This document shows positions 8,953 to 17,950 of a stretch of DNA of 64,000 bases, in pieces; position 1 is the stretch's first letter, and every line of letters begins with the position of its first letter. The notes beneath the pieces were generated by a model that saw nothing but the letters and a program-made list of their open reading frames with translations, was not told the origin of the DNA and made no database searches. Source of the stretch: Amycolatopsis sp. 195334CR (GTDB taxonomy: Bacteria; Actinomycetota; Actinomycetes; Mycobacteriales; Pseudonocardiaceae); contig NZ_JAFJMJ010000001.1 of assembly GCF_017309385.1 (NCBI RefSeq), forward strand, positions 4,526,001 through 4,590,000, written 5' to 3'. The position numbers and the translations under genes were made by a program.

Positions 8953-11265
8953 CTAGGCGGAGGTCACCGGGTCCAGGCGGATCACGATCGACTTGGAGAC
9001 CGGGGTGTTGGATTCGTCGGCGACGGAGTCCAGGGCTACCAAGGCGTTCGCCTCGGGGAAGTAGGCTGCGGCGCAGCCGCGGGCGGTCGGGTAGGCGACG
9101 ACCCGGAAGCTGGGTGCCCGCCGTTCGCTGTCGGCCCATTCGGAGACCAGGTCGACCAGCGTGCCATCGGCCACGCCCAGGCGAGTCAGGTCTTCGGGGT
9201 TGACGAACACCACGCGCCGCCCGTCTTCCACGCCTCGGTAGCGGTCGGACAGGCCGTAGATCGTGGTGTTGTACTGGTCGTGGCTGCGCAGCGTCTGCAA
9301 CAACAGCCTGCCTTCGGGCACGACCGGGTACTCCAGCTCGCTGGCGGTGAAGTTCGCCTTGCCGTTGCGCGTGCCGTTGAACTCCCTGGCGTCGCGCGGG
9401 GCGTGCGGCAGCACGAAGCCGTCAGGCTGGCGCACCCGCTTGTTGTACTCGTGGCACCCGGGAACCACGTTCGCGATGTGGTCGCGGATGCGGTCGTAGT
9501 CGCCGATGAAGTCGAGCCACGGCACCGGGTGCTCCGCACCCAGCAGCGTGTTCGCCAGGCGGCACAGGATGGCCACCTCCGACAGCAGGTGCTCACTCGC
9601 CGGCTCCAACCGGCCACGCGAGGTGTGCACGGCCGACATCGAGTCCTCGACGGTGACCACCTGCTCACCGCTCGCCTGCACGTCGCGCTCGGTCCGGCCC
9701 AGCGTCGGCAGGATCAGCGCGGTCCGGCCGTGCACCACGTGCGAGCGGTTCAGCTTCGTGGACACCTGCACGGTCAGCTCGCACGAGCGCAGCGCGCGCT
9801 CGGTCAGCTCCGTGTCCGGGGTGGCGCCGGCGAAGTTGCCGCCCACCCCGAAGAACACCTTCGCCCGGCCGTCGCGCATGGCGCGGATCGAGTCCACCGT
9901 GTCCCACCCGTGCTTGCGCGGCACCGGGATGCCGAACTCGCGCTCCAGCGCGGACAGGAACGACTCCGGCATCTTCTCCCAGATGCCCATGGTGCGATCA
10001 CCCTGCACGTTCGAGTGACCGCGGACCGGGCACAGCCCGGCACCCGGCTTGCCGATCATGCCCCGCAGCAGCGCGACGTTGGCGATCTCCTTGATCGTCG
10101 GCACCGCGTGCTTGTGCTGGGTCAGGCCCATCGCCCAGCAGTAGATGGTCCGCTCGGACTCGGCGATCATCCTGGCGATCTTGACGATCTGCTCGCGCGG
10201 CAGCCCGGTGGCCTCGTCGATGCGGTCCCAGTCCAGCTCGCCGACGCGGTCCGCGTAGGCCGCGAAGCCCTCGGTCCAGCCGTCGATGAACTCCTGGTCG
10301 AGCACGGTGCCGGGGGCGGCCTTCTCCCAGGCCAGCAGCAGGTGCCCGATCGCCTGGAAGAAGGCCAGGTCACCGCCGAGGCGGATCTGCGCGAACTCGT
10401 CGGCCAGCGGGCTGCCCTTGCCGACCAGGCCACGCACGTTCTGCGGGTTCTTGAACCGCATCAGCCCGGCCTCGGGCAGCGGGTTCACCGCGACCACCTT
10501 CGCCCCGCGCGACTTGGCCTCCTCCAGCGCGGAGAGCATGCGCGGGTGGTTGGTCCCGGGGTTCTGGCCGACCACCACGATCAGGTCGGACTTGTGGATG
10601 TCGGCCAGGCTGACCGAGCCCTTGCCGATGCCGGTGGTGGCCGAGAGCGCCGCGCCGGAGGACTCGTGGCACATGTTCGAGCAGTCGGGCAGGTTGTTCG
10701 TCCCGAACGAGCGCACCATCAGCTGGTACACAAAAGCGGCCTCGTTGCTGGTGCGGCCGGAGGTGTAGAACAGCGCTTCGTCCGGGCTGGCCAGCCCGCG
10801 CAGGTGGCTCGCGACCAGCTCGAACGCGTCGTCCCAGCTGATCGGCTCGTAGTGCGTGCCGCCCTCGCGGAGCACCATCGGCTCGGTCAGCCTGCCCTGC
10901 TGCCCGAGCCAGTACTCGGTGCGGCCGTCCAGCTCCTCGAGCGAGTGCTCGGCGAAGAACTCCCGCCCGACCCGGCGCTTGGTGGCCTCCTCCGCCACGG
11001 CCTTCGCGCCGTTCTCGCAGAATTCCGCGAGCTTGCGGTGCTCGCCGTCGGCCTCGCGCGGCTCCGGCCACGCGCATCCCGGGCAGTCGAAGCCCTCACG
11101 CTGGTTGAGCACGCGCAACGCGCGGACGGTCCGCCCGGCGCCCATCTGCTCCTGGCCCCGCTTGAGCGAGACCAGCACGCCGGGAATGCCCGCCGCCCAG
11201 CTCTTGGGCTTGCCGACGGCCAGCTTGCTCTCGTCGATGTCCTGCTGTGGTGCCTTGTCCGTCAC
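8953..11265 (-). CDS. FdhF/YdeP-type molybdopterin oxidoreductase
   Basis: A 770-residue molybdopterin (bis-MGD) enzyme of the FdhF/YdeP branch. The N-terminal CPGC (about residues 61-64) is characteristic of this branch in place of a normal four-cysteine ferredoxin domain. SNMCHESSG (Cys about 199) is the likely molybdenum ligand region; VVVGQNPGTNHPR and GHSNVQGDRT are cofactor-binding segments. The C-terminal molydopterin dinucleotide-binding domain includes RSHDQYNTTIYG. Relatives are loosely called formate dehydrogenase alpha chains, but physiological substrates of YdeP-type proteins are mostly unproven. GTG 11265 (VTDKAPQQD) is chosen; the frame runs to 11364 but would overlap divergent valS. 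FdhD at 1653 probably matures it. Confidence 0.85.
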   Translation of the reverse strand: MTDKAPQQDIDESKLAVGKPKSWAAGIPGVLVSLKRGQEQMGAGRTVRALRVLNQREGFDCPGCAWPEPREADGEHRKLAEFCENGAKAVAEEATKRRVGREFFAEHSLEELDGRTEYWLGQQGRLTEPMVLREGGTHYEPISWDDAFELVASHLRGLASPDEALFYTSGRTSNEAAFVYQLMVRSFGTNNLPDCSNMCHESSGAALSATTGIGKGSVSLADIHKSDLIVVVGQNPGTNHPRMLSALEEAKSRGAKVVAVNPLPEAGLMRFKNPQNVRGLVGKGSPLADEFAQIRLGGDLAFFQAIGHLLLAWEKAAPGTVLDQEFIDGWTEGFAAYADRVGELDWDRIDEATGLPREQIVKIARMIAESERTIYCWAMGLTQHKHAVPTIKEIANVALLRGMIGKPGAGLCPVRGHSNVQGDRTMGIWEKMPESFLSALEREFGIPVPRKHGWDTVDSIRAMRDGRAKVFFGVGGNFAGATPDTELTERALRSCELTVQVSTKLNRSHVVHGRTALILPTLGRTERDVQASGEQVVTVEDSMSAVHTSRGRLEPASEHLLSEVAILCRLANTLLGAEHPVPWLDFIGDYDRIRDHIANVVPGCHEYNKRVRQPDGFVLPHAPRDAREFNGTRNGKANFTASELEYPVVPEGRLLLQTLRSHDQYNTTIYGLSDRYRGVEDGRRVVFVNPEDLTRLGVADGTLVDLVSEWADSERRAPSFRVVAYPTARGCAAAYFPEANALVALDSVADESNTPVSKSIVIRLDPVTSA

Positions 11266-11326
11266 CCCTCCATCGTGCGCCCTGCCCCGCAGGCTCGCGA
11301 CCTCGGCCGGTTCGTAGACTTGACAG

Positions 11327-13948
11327 GTGACCGAGAACGCCTTGCACCAGCCTGACCTGCCCAACGCTTGGAACCCGGCCGACGAAGAGGCCGCGATGTA
11401 CCAGCGCTGGGTAGACGCCGGCTACTTCAAGGCCGACTCCAGTTCGGAGAAGCCGCCCTTCACCATCGTGCTGCCGCCGCCGAACGTCACCGGCAGCCTG
11501 CACATGGGCCACGCGCTCAACCACACGGTGATGGACGCGCTCACCCGCCGCCGCCGGATGCAGGGCTTCGAGGTGCTCTGGCTGCCCGGCATGGACCACG
11601 CCGGCATCGCCACGCAGAACGTGGTGGAGCGCGAGCTGGCCGGCGAGGGGGTGTCCCGCCACGACCTGGGCCGCGAGAAGTTCGTCGAGCGCGTCTGGGA
11701 GTGGAAGGAGGAGTACGGCGGCAAGATCCTCGGCCAGATGCGCCGCCTCGGGGACGGGGTGGACTGGAGCCGCGAGCGGTTCACCATGGACGCCGGGCTC
11801 TCGCGCGCGGTGCAGACGGTGTTCAAGCGCCTGTTCGAGGACGGGCTGATCTACCGCGCCGAGCGCATCATCAACTGGTGCCCGCGCTGCCAGACCGCGC
11901 TGTCCGACATCGAGGTGGAGTACTCCGAGGACGAGGGCGAGCTGGTCTCCATCCGCTACGGCGAGGGTGACAACGCCATCGTGGTGGCCACCACCCGGGC
12001 GGAGACCATGCTCGGCGACACCGCGGTCGCCGTGCACCCGGACGACGAGCGCTACCGGCACCTGATCGGCACCGAGGTCGAGCTGCCGCTGACCGGGCGG
12101 ATGATCCCGATCGTGGCCGACGAGCACGTCGACCCGGAGTTCGGCACCGGCGCGGTCAAGGTGACCCCGGCGCACGACCCGAACGACTTCGAGATCGGCC
12201 GCCGCCACGACCTGCCGATGCTGACCATCATGGACGAGCGCGCGGCGATCACCGTGCCCGGTCCGTTCGAGGGCCTCGACCGGTACGAGGCGCGGCCCGC
12301 GGTGGTCGCGGCGCTGCGCGAGCAGGGCCGGATCGTCGCGGAGAAGCGGCCGTACCTGCACTCGGTGGGCCACTGCTCCCGGTGCGGCACGGTGGTCGAG
12401 CCGCGCCTGTCGCTGCAGTGGTGGGTCAAGGTCGAGCCGCTGGCCAAGGCCGCCGCCGAGGCGGTGCGCGACGGCCGCACCAAGATCCACCCGCCGGAGC
12501 TGGCCAAGCGCTACTTCGACTGGGTCGACAACATGCACGACTGGACGATCTCGCGCCAGCTGTGGTGGGGGCACCGGATCCCGGTCTGGTACGGCCCCAA
12601 CGACAAGGTGGTCTGCGTCGGGCCCGACGAGGAGCCGCCGTCGGGTGAGGGCTGGACCCAGGACACCGACGTGCTGGACACGTGGTTCTCCTCGGGCCTC
12701 TGGCCGATCTCCACCCTCGGCTGGCCGGACGAGACGCTGGACCTGCGCAAGTTCTACCCGACCAGCGTGCTGTCCACCGGTTACGACATCCTGTTCTTCT
12801 GGGTGGTCCGGATGATGATGTTCGGGCTGTACGCGATGGACGGCAAGCAGCCGTTCGACCACGTGTACCTGCACGGGCTGATCCGCGACGCGCAGGGCAA
12901 GAAGATGTCGAAGTCGCGCGGCAACGTGATCGACCCGCTGGACTGGCTGGACAAGTTCGGCGCGGACGCCACCCGGTTCACCCTGGCCCGCGGCGCCAAC
13001 CCGGGCAACGACATGGCCATCGCCGAGGAGTGGGCGGCCGGTTCGCGCAGCTTCGGCACGAAGCTGTGGAACGCCACCAGGTTCGCGCTGATGAACGGCG
13101 CGAACGTCTCGGCGCCGCTGCCGGACGCGGCGGAGCTGACCGAGGCCGACCGCTGGATCCTCGGCAGGCTCGAGGCCGTCGTGTCCGAAGTGGACGAACT
13201 GTTCGACGGCTTCCAGTTCGCCAAGCTGTCCGGCGTGCTCTACCAGTTCGTCTGGAACGAGCTGTGCGACTGGTACGTGGAGCTGGCGAAGGTGCAGTTC
13301 TCCGGCCCGGCCGCGGAGAACACTCGCCTGGTGCTGGGGCACGTGCTCGACTCGGTGCTGCGGCTGCTGCACCCGATCATGCCGTTCGTCACCGAACGGC
13401 TGTGGAAGGCGCTGACCGGCGGGGAGTCGCTGGTGATCGCCGCGTGGCCGACCGCTTCGGCGGGGTATGCCGACGAGGTGGCCGACCGGCGGATCGCCGA
13501 CGTGCAGAAGCTGGTCACCGAGGTGCGGCGGTTCCGGTCCGAACAGGGCCTGAAGCCGGGCCAGAAGGTGGCCGCGCGGGTGTCCGGTGCCGGCTTCGAC
13601 GCCCTGTCCGCGCACGACGCGGCGGTCCGGTCGCTGGTTCGCCTGACCGAGGCCGGGGACGAGTTCACCGCCAGCGTGTCGCTGGAGGTCTCGCTCTCCG
13701 AGGGCATCGCCGAGGTGGCGCTGGACCTGTCCGGCGCGATCGACGTGGTGGCCGAGCGCAAGCGGCTGGAGAAGGACCTCGGGCTGGCGCAGAAGGAGCT
13801 GAAGCAGACCGAGGGCAAGCTGGGCAACCAGGCCTTCCTCGACAAGGCGCCGGACGCGGTGGTCGACAAGATCAAGGTGCGCCGGGAGACCGCGCTCGGC
13901 GACATCGAGCGCATCAACGCCCGGCTGGCCGCCCTGCCCACGGCGTGA
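11327..13948 (+). CDS. valS: Valyl-tRNA synthetase
   Basis: Class I aminoacyl-tRNA synthetase of 873 residues that charges tRNA-Val and edits mischarged Thr. The HIGH-type motif is HMGH (residues 59-62) in [11 protein letters not shown] and the KMSKS motif is at about 526-530. The CP1 editing domain lies between ([25 protein letters not shown]). The C-terminal part has the anticodon-binding domain and the coiled-coil arm ([20 protein letters not shown]). The start is GTG 11327 (after ACAG, weak ribosome-binding site). In actinomycetes valS normally sits directly upstream of folC; here 15 kb of other genes separate them. Confidence 0.97.
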   Translation: MTENALHQPDLPNAWNPADEEAAMYQRWVDAGYFKADSSSEKPPFTIVLPPPNVTGSLHMGHALNHTVMDALTRRRRMQGFEVLWLPGMDHAGIATQNVVERELAGEGVSRHDLGREKFVERVWEWKEEYGGKILGQMRRLGDGVDWSRERFTMDAGLSRAVQTVFKRLFEDGLIYRAERIINWCPRCQTALSDIEVEYSEDEGELVSIRYGEGDNAIVVATTRAETMLGDTAVAVHPDDERYRHLIGTEVELPLTGRMIPIVADEHVDPEFGTGAVKVTPAHDPNDFEIGRRHDLPMLTIMDERAAITVPGPFEGLDRYEARPAVVAALREQGRIVAEKRPYLHSVGHCSRCGTVVEPRLSLQWWVKVEPLAKAAAEAVRDGRTKIHPPELAKRYFDWVDNMHDWTISRQLWWGHRIPVWYGPNDKVVCVGPDEEPPSGEGWTQDTDVLDTWFSSGLWPISTLGWPDETLDLRKFYPTSVLSTGYDILFFWVVRMMMFGLYAMDGKQPFDHVYLHGLIRDAQGKKMSKSRGNVIDPLDWLDKFGADATRFTLARGANPGNDMAIAEEWAAGSRSFGTKLWNATRFALMNGANVSAPLPDAAELTEADRWILGRLEAVVSEVDELFDGFQFAKLSGVLYQFVWNELCDWYVELAKVQFSGPAAENTRLVLGHVLDSVLRLLHPIMPFVTERLWKALTGGESLVIAAWPTASAGYADEVADRRIADVQKLVTEVRRFRSEQGLKPGQKVAARVSGAGFDALSAHDAAVRSLVRLTEAGDEFTASVSLEVSLSEGIAEVALDLSGAIDVVAERKRLEKDLGLAQKELKQTEGKLGNQAFLDKAPDAVVDKIKVRRETALGDIERINARLAALPTA

Positions 13949-13972
13949 GGCAGCTGCCCCGGTTCATCGGCT

Positions 13973-14314
13973 TCAGCGGACGAAGCCGGTGAACTGGGGC
14001 ACCACGCGCACGTCGCCGATGCCCTCGAGCACTTCGGCGGAGGGTTCGCCGTAGACGACCAGTTCGTCGATCTCGCAGTGCTTCATGACCTCCTGGATGT
14101 ACGGGTCGCTCAGCTTCCAGTGCGCGAGGATGGCTTCGGAATCCTGGTAGAGCTGGAAGCTGTGGGCCAGCCGGTTGGCCTCGTCGATGAACACCTCGAC
14201 CATCAGCTGGGGCCCCTCGCGTTCGACGAAGGACACCGCGTCGGCCACCGCCGCGCGGTAGGCGTCCAGGTCACCGGTGATGCGCATGGTGTTGTGCAGC
14301 AGGATCGGACTCAT
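13973..14314 (-). CDS. Antibiotic biosynthesis monooxygenase-like protein
   Basis: A 113-residue protein with the ferredoxin-like alpha+beta pattern of dimeric ABM/quinol-monooxygenase-like proteins: an N-terminal strand (LLHNTMRITG), helix (YRAAVADAVSFVE), strands (LMVEVFIDE; HSFQLYQDSEAILAHW) and a C-terminal strand segment ending VRVVPQFTGF. The SEAILAHW motif is typical of ABM proteins where the helix follows the third strand. No cofactor is predicted for this fold. It converges on valS and is divergent from the VOC gene. A specific reaction is not assignable. Confidence 0.65.
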   Translation of the reverse strand: MSPILLHNTMRITGDLDAYRAAVADAVSFVEREGPQLMVEVFIDEANRLAHSFQLYQDSEAILAHWKLSDPYIQEVMKHCEIDELVVYGEPSAEVLEGIGDVRVVPQFTGFVR

Positions 14315-14368
14315 GCGACTAGCCTGATACCTCGACCTACCTGGAAGTCAACTCGTGCTGGAGGCGAA

Positions 14369-14764
14369 GTGCTCAGACTGGGTTTCCCGGCTGTCGGAGT
14401 GGTGGACCTGGAGCGCGCGGTCCGGTTCTGGACCTCGGCGCTGGACCTGACGGACAGTCCCGAGTGGGCCAACGAGCGCTGGCGGACGCTGGTGGATCCC
14501 AGCGGGGCGCGGATCATCGGGTTGATGGTCAGCGAGTCGCCGGTGGAGCGACGGCCGCGGATCCACCTGGATCTGGTCGTCGACACCACGGCCGAGCAGG
14601 AGGCCGAGGTGGCCAGGTTGATCGAGCTCGGCGCCACCAAGATCGACTGGGACGACTACCCGCCGGACCCGGACTTCGTGGTGCTGGCCGACCCGGACGG
14701 CAACCCGTTCTGCGTGGTCGACCTCAGCCGGGCGCCCTCGGGTTCAGCGGGGGCGCCCGGCTGA
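14369..14764 (+). CDS. VOC-superfamily (glyoxalase-like) protein
   Basis: A 131-residue single-module vicinal-oxygen-chelate protein with two beta-alpha-beta-beta-beta repeats. The first runs from VGVVDLERAVRFWTSALDL to the DPSGARIIGL strand; the second has HLDLVVDT and ends in the hallmark VVLADPDGNPFCVVD. The family includes glyoxalase I, dioxygenases and bleomycin/fosfomycin resistance proteins, and short orphan members like this are often of unknown function. The GTG at 14369 is preferred because GGAGG lies five bases upstream; a longer frame to 14078 would overlap the divergent ABM-like gene. Confidence 0.85.
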   Translation: MLRLGFPAVGVVDLERAVRFWTSALDLTDSPEWANERWRTLVDPSGARIIGLMVSESPVERRPRIHLDLVVDTTAEQEAEVARLIELGATKIDWDDYPPDPDFVVLADPDGNPFCVVDLSRAPSGSAGAPG

Positions 14765-14774
14765 GACGGGTGAG

Positions 14775-15641
14775 CTAACCCCTGCGCAAGTGGTCGAATA
14801 TCACCCCCGATACGCCCTGCATCCCCGCCAGTACGGGTTGGTAGCGGGCGGCGTCGTCGCGGTCGAGGTCGCCGTTGACCCACGCCGAACCCGGCTGGGC
14901 GCAGGCGTCGTGGCCCAGTGACGCGCCGTAGACGTCCACATAGGACGAACCCGACGCGGCCGCCGCGTTGGCGATGGCGTCGCCGAGCGCCTGCTCCAGC
15001 TCGGCGATCCAGGCGTAGTCCCCGTCGGCGAACGGCAGGGTCGAACCGCAGAAACCGGACGGTGGCACCAAGCGCGGGTACCCGACCGCGAGCACCTTGG
15101 CCCGCGGCGCGCGGTCGTGCACGCGCAGCAGGCCCTCGGTCAGGTTGCCTTCGGTCTGCGTGATGATCCCGCGCAGCGTATCCGTGCCGTTGACGGTGAA
15201 GTACGCCCGGCACGGCGCGCCGGTCGGGTTCTGCGGCCGCAGCACCGGGCAGGTGTCCACGATACGCTTGAACAGGTTGTAGTCGTTCCCGCCGAGGCCG
15301 ACGGTGACCAGGTCGGTCTCCGGCCGGAGCGCGTCCAGCTGCGGTGGGTTGCTCCCTTCGGCCAGTTCCTGCGACCGGGTCAGGTGGGTGGTGTCCGCGC
15401 CGCTGCAACTGGCGTCCACAGTGGACCGCGTCACCAGCAGGTCGCCCAGCAGCGCGCTGTAGTTCGCCGAGGACCGGCCGCAGCCCGCCGGATCGGTGCG
15501 CTGCTCCGGGATCCGCGGCCCGGCGGTGAACGAGTCACCGAGCGCCACGTAGTTCTGGTACGCGGGCAGGGCGCCGGCCGGTACCGCGGGCACCGCGGCG
15601 GCCAGTGCCACCGCGATCCCGGCGAAGAGTGCTTTCCGCAA
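14775..15641 (-). CDS. Secreted SGNH/GDSL hydrolase (copy 2)
   Basis: A 288-residue exported lipase/esterase of the SGNH family. After a signal peptide (RKALFAGIAVALAAAVPAVPAGA) come block I ALGDSFTAGP (Ser nucleophile), block III GGND (Asn oxyanion) and block V DHLRRG near the C-terminus (Asp-x-x-His type). Cysteines at conserved places suggest disulfides as in Streptomyces secreted SGNH lipases. The TTG at 15641 is proposed: GAGGGG sits six bases upstream, the codon lies one base after the stop of the upstream paralogue, and it starts the signal peptide. The open frame continues to 15677 inside that gene. It is one cistron with, and clearly duplicated from, the gene upstream. Confidence 0.87.
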   Translation of the reverse strand: MRKALFAGIAVALAAAVPAVPAGALPAYQNYVALGDSFTAGPRIPEQRTDPAGCGRSSANYSALLGDLLVTRSTVDASCSGADTTHLTRSQELAEGSNPPQLDALRPETDLVTVGLGGNDYNLFKRIVDTCPVLRPQNPTGAPCRAYFTVNGTDTLRGIITQTEGNLTEGLLRVHDRAPRAKVLAVGYPRLVPPSGFCGSTLPFADGDYAWIAELEQALGDAIANAAAASGSSYVDVYGASLGHDACAQPGSAWVNGDLDRDDAARYQPVLAGMQGVSGVIFDHLRRG

Positions 15642-15642
15642 G

Positions 15643-16527
15643 TCAATCCCCTCGGCGAAGGTGGTCGTAGACGACACCGGAGATGCCGTGCATCCCGGCG
15701 GCGAACGGGTGGTAGGGCGCGGCGTACGGGCGCAGCCGCTTGCCGTTGATCCAGGCTGCGTCCTCGGCGCAGGCGTCGTGCCCGAGCGACGGGCCCCAAG
15801 TGTCTACATAGGACGCTCCGCTGGCCGTGGCGGCCCCGGCCACGGCTCCGTTGAGCGCCTGTTCGACGCTGTTCAGCCAGGCGTAGTCGCCGTCGGCGAA
15901 CGGCAGCACCGACGGGCAGTACCCGGTCTCCGGCGCGATGCGCGGGTAGCCGATGGCCAGCACCTTCGCCCGCGGCGCGTAGGACCGCACCGTTTCGAGG
16001 GCGAGCTGGAGGTTGCCGCCGATCTTGCCGATGGCCACCTTCAGCGTGTCGACACCGTCGACGGTGAAGTGCTCCCGGCACGGCGACCCGTTCGGGTCCA
16101 GCTTCCGCAGGCCGGGGCAGGTGTCGACGATCCGGCTGAACAGGTTGAAGTCGTTGCCCCCGATGCCGACCGTGACCAGGTCGGTTTCCGGCCGCAGCGC
16201 GTTGAACTGCGGTGGGTGGTAGCCCAGGGCCAGCCGCTGCGGGGCGGTCAGGTGCGAGGTGTCCGCGCCACTGCAACTGCCGTCCACATAGGACCGGACG
16301 CCGAGCTTGGCGGCCAGCAGCGCCGGGTAGTTGTTGCTGGAGCGCAGGCAGCCCGCCGGATCCCCGCGCTGCCACGGGATCAGCGGCCCGGCGGTGTAGG
16401 AATCGCCGAGCGCCACGTAGTTCTGGAACGCGGTGGTGGCGCCCGCCGCAGGTGCCGTGGCCAAGGCCGTGGTGGCCGTGATGGCCGTGATGGCGGCCAT
16501 CAGGCCGGTACTTCGTCGCCGTCTCAT
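15643..16527 (-). CDS. Secreted SGNH/GDSL hydrolase (copy 1)
   Basis: A 294-residue paralogue of the next gene. The signal peptide is MRRRRSTGLMAAITAITATT with Ala-rich cleavage region; block I is ALGDSYTAGP, block III GGND, block V DHLRRGD. The two proteins keep the same spacing of blocks and share long runs such as QNYVALGDS, LRPETDLVTVG, GGND(F/Y)NLF and LPFADGDYAW, so the pair arose by tandem duplication. Such enzymes hydrolyse acyl esters outside the cell. The upstream region is shared with the divergent sugar-cluster gene at 16802. The second gene follows with a one-base gap, so both are likely cotranscribed. Confidence 0.9.
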   Translation of the reverse strand: MRRRRSTGLMAAITAITATTALATAPAAGATTAFQNYVALGDSYTAGPLIPWQRGDPAGCLRSSNNYPALLAAKLGVRSYVDGSCSGADTSHLTAPQRLALGYHPPQFNALRPETDLVTVGIGGNDFNLFSRIVDTCPGLRKLDPNGSPCREHFTVDGVDTLKVAIGKIGGNLQLALETVRSYAPRAKVLAIGYPRIAPETGYCPSVLPFADGDYAWLNSVEQALNGAVAGAATASGASYVDTWGPSLGHDACAEDAAWINGKRLRPYAAPYHPFAAGMHGISGVVYDHLRRGD

Positions 16528-16655
16528 CGCCGATGTGTCCCTTCGCGCCGGAAATCCGAACCTCGTTCATCTGCTTAGTCCGGGGTTTCGCGACGGGGAG
16601 CCTCCAAAGGAGTGCAGGCACCCGGTGAACTTAGGTGACCCGTCGATCACCCGCA

Positions 16656-16677
16656 GTCACTACTTCGGCGTAGTGAC
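16656..16677. promoter_or_regulatory. Inverted repeat GTCACTAC-N6-GTAGTGAC
   Basis: Two perfect 8-base arms (16656-16663 and 16670-16677) flank TTCGGC in the region between the divergent SGNH hydrolase and sugar-cluster genes. It could be an operator or a short RNA hairpin (UUCG-like loop). No regulator gene is adjacent, so the binding protein is unknown. Confidence 0.4.
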
Positions 16678-16758
16678 CTGACTGCGTTCGGTTGCCTGAA
16701 GCGCTGTCAAGTCTGCCAACTGGTGGACATCTGGACACGGGTACTCAAATTGAGATCA

Positions 16759-16811
16759 TTCGGGACATACTTCTGCTTGCCATGAACGTAAGTTCTCCGT
16801 AGTGTCCCGAA
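16759..16811. promoter_or_regulatory. Widely spaced inverted repeat at sugar-cluster promoter
   Basis: TTCGGGACA (16759-16767) and TGTCCCGAA (16803-16811) are perfect 9-base inverted copies 35 bases apart, centred just before the first gene of the sugar cluster. The right arm overlaps the first possible start codon (GTG 16802). The position suits a looping or dimeric repressor site; no binding protein can be named from the sequence. Confidence 0.4.
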
Positions 16812-16813
16812 AC

Positions 16814-17950
16814 ATGGCTGTGACCGACCTCTCCGCAGAGGCCTCGTCGATAACCCCCTCCGCTGTTCCCCGGCCCCGGGTGGCCGTGGTGGGCAGCGGG
16901 TTCATGGGCCGCGTGCACGCCGAGGCGGCGCGTCGCGCGGGCGCCGAGATCGTCGGCGCGGTGGGCTCCAGCGCGGAGCGCGCGGCCGGTGCCGCCGAGG
17001 CCGTCGGCGCTGCTCAGGGCTATTCCGATCTGCACGCGATGCTCACCGACGCGGCCCCGGACGTGGTGCACGTCTGCACCCCCAACGCGGTGCACGCGGC
17101 CGCCGCCGAGGCCGCGCTCGCCGCCGGCGCCCACGTGATCTGCGAGAAGCCGCTGGCCACCTCCGCCGGGGACGCGGCGCGGCTGGCGGCCGCCGCGCTC
17201 GACGGCGGCCGGGTGGCCACCGTCCCGTTCGTGTACCGCTTTCACCCGATGGCGCGGGAAATGCGGGCGCGGATCGCGGCGGGGGAGCCGGGCGCGGTGT
17301 CCGTTGTGCACGGTGGATACCTGCAGGACTGGCTCTCCCGCCCCGAAGACGACAACTGGCGCGTGAACGCCGCGGTCGGCGGCCTCTCCCGCGCCTTCGC
17401 CGACATCGGCTCGCACTGGTGCGATTTCCTGGAGTTCGTGCTGGGGGAGCGCATCCTCGCGCTGTCCGCGCAGAGCGCCACCGTCCGCGAGCGCCGTGGT
17501 GACGCCGCGGTGTCCACAGAGGACCTGGTGACCCTGCACCTGCGCACCACGAGCGGGGTGCTCGGCACCGGGGTCGTCTGCCAGGTCGCCGCGGGCCGCA
17601 AGAACCGGCTGCACCTGGAGGTTTCCGGGACCGACGCGAGCCTCGGCTTCGACCAGGAACTGCCCGAGCAGCTGTGGGTCGGCCGCCGCGACGGCAGCAC
17701 GCTGCTGGTCCGCGACCCGGAAACCTTGTCCCCCCAAGCGTTGCGCTACTCGCGGCTGCCCGCCGGGCACGCGCAGGGCTACCAGGACTGCTTCGACGCC
17801 TTCATCGCCGACACCTACGCGGCCGTGCGCGGGGAGCCGGTCCCTGACGGCCTGCCCACCTTCGCCGACGGCCTCCGCGCGGCCCGGCTGACCGAGGCCG
17901 TGCTGACCTCGGCCGCGGCGGGCGGGCAGTGGACGGAGGTCCCGGCATGA
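16814..17950 (+). CDS. Gfo/Idh/MocA-family oxidoreductase
   Basis: A roughly 378-residue NAD(P)-dependent sugar oxidoreductase. The Rossmann loop is VVGSGFMG near residue 25, CEKPLA carries the conserved Glu-Lys-Pro of the family, and the C-terminal alpha/beta domain contains DIGSHWCDF, where Asp/His act in catalysis. These enzymes act on inositols, glucosides and 3-keto sugars in the cytoplasm. It heads an operon: the next gene, an ABC ATPase, overlaps its stop (ATGA). Start is uncertain: ATG 16814 is given; GTG 16802 is in frame and neither has a clear ribosome-binding site, so a leaderless message is possible. ThuB-type members pair with ThuA, whose domain occurs in the gene at 23543. Confidence 0.88.
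   Translation: MAVTDLSAEASSITPSAVPRPRVAVVGSGFMGRVHAEAARRAGAEIVGAVGSSAERAAGAAEAVGAAQGYSDLHAMLTDAAPDVVHVCTPNAVHAAAAEAALAAGAHVICEKPLATSAGDAARLAAAALDGGRVATVPFVYRFHPMAREMRARIAAGEPGAVSVVHGGYLQDWLSRPEDDNWRVNAAVGGLSRAFADIGSHWCDFLEFVLGERILALSAQSATVRERRGDAAVSTEDLVTLHLRTTSGVLGTGVVCQVAAGRKNRLHLEVSGTDASLGFDQELPEQLWVGRRDGSTLLVRDPETLSPQALRYSRLPAGHAQGYQDCFDAFIADTYAAVRGEPVPDGLPTFADGLRAARLTEAVLTSAAAGGQWTEVPA

Noticed and set aside
8953..11265. Calling the molybdoenzyme a true formate dehydrogenase (fdhF)
   Set aside because: The YdeP-type N-terminal CPGC and the missing four-cysteine ferredoxin site set it apart; substrates of this branch are mostly unproven.
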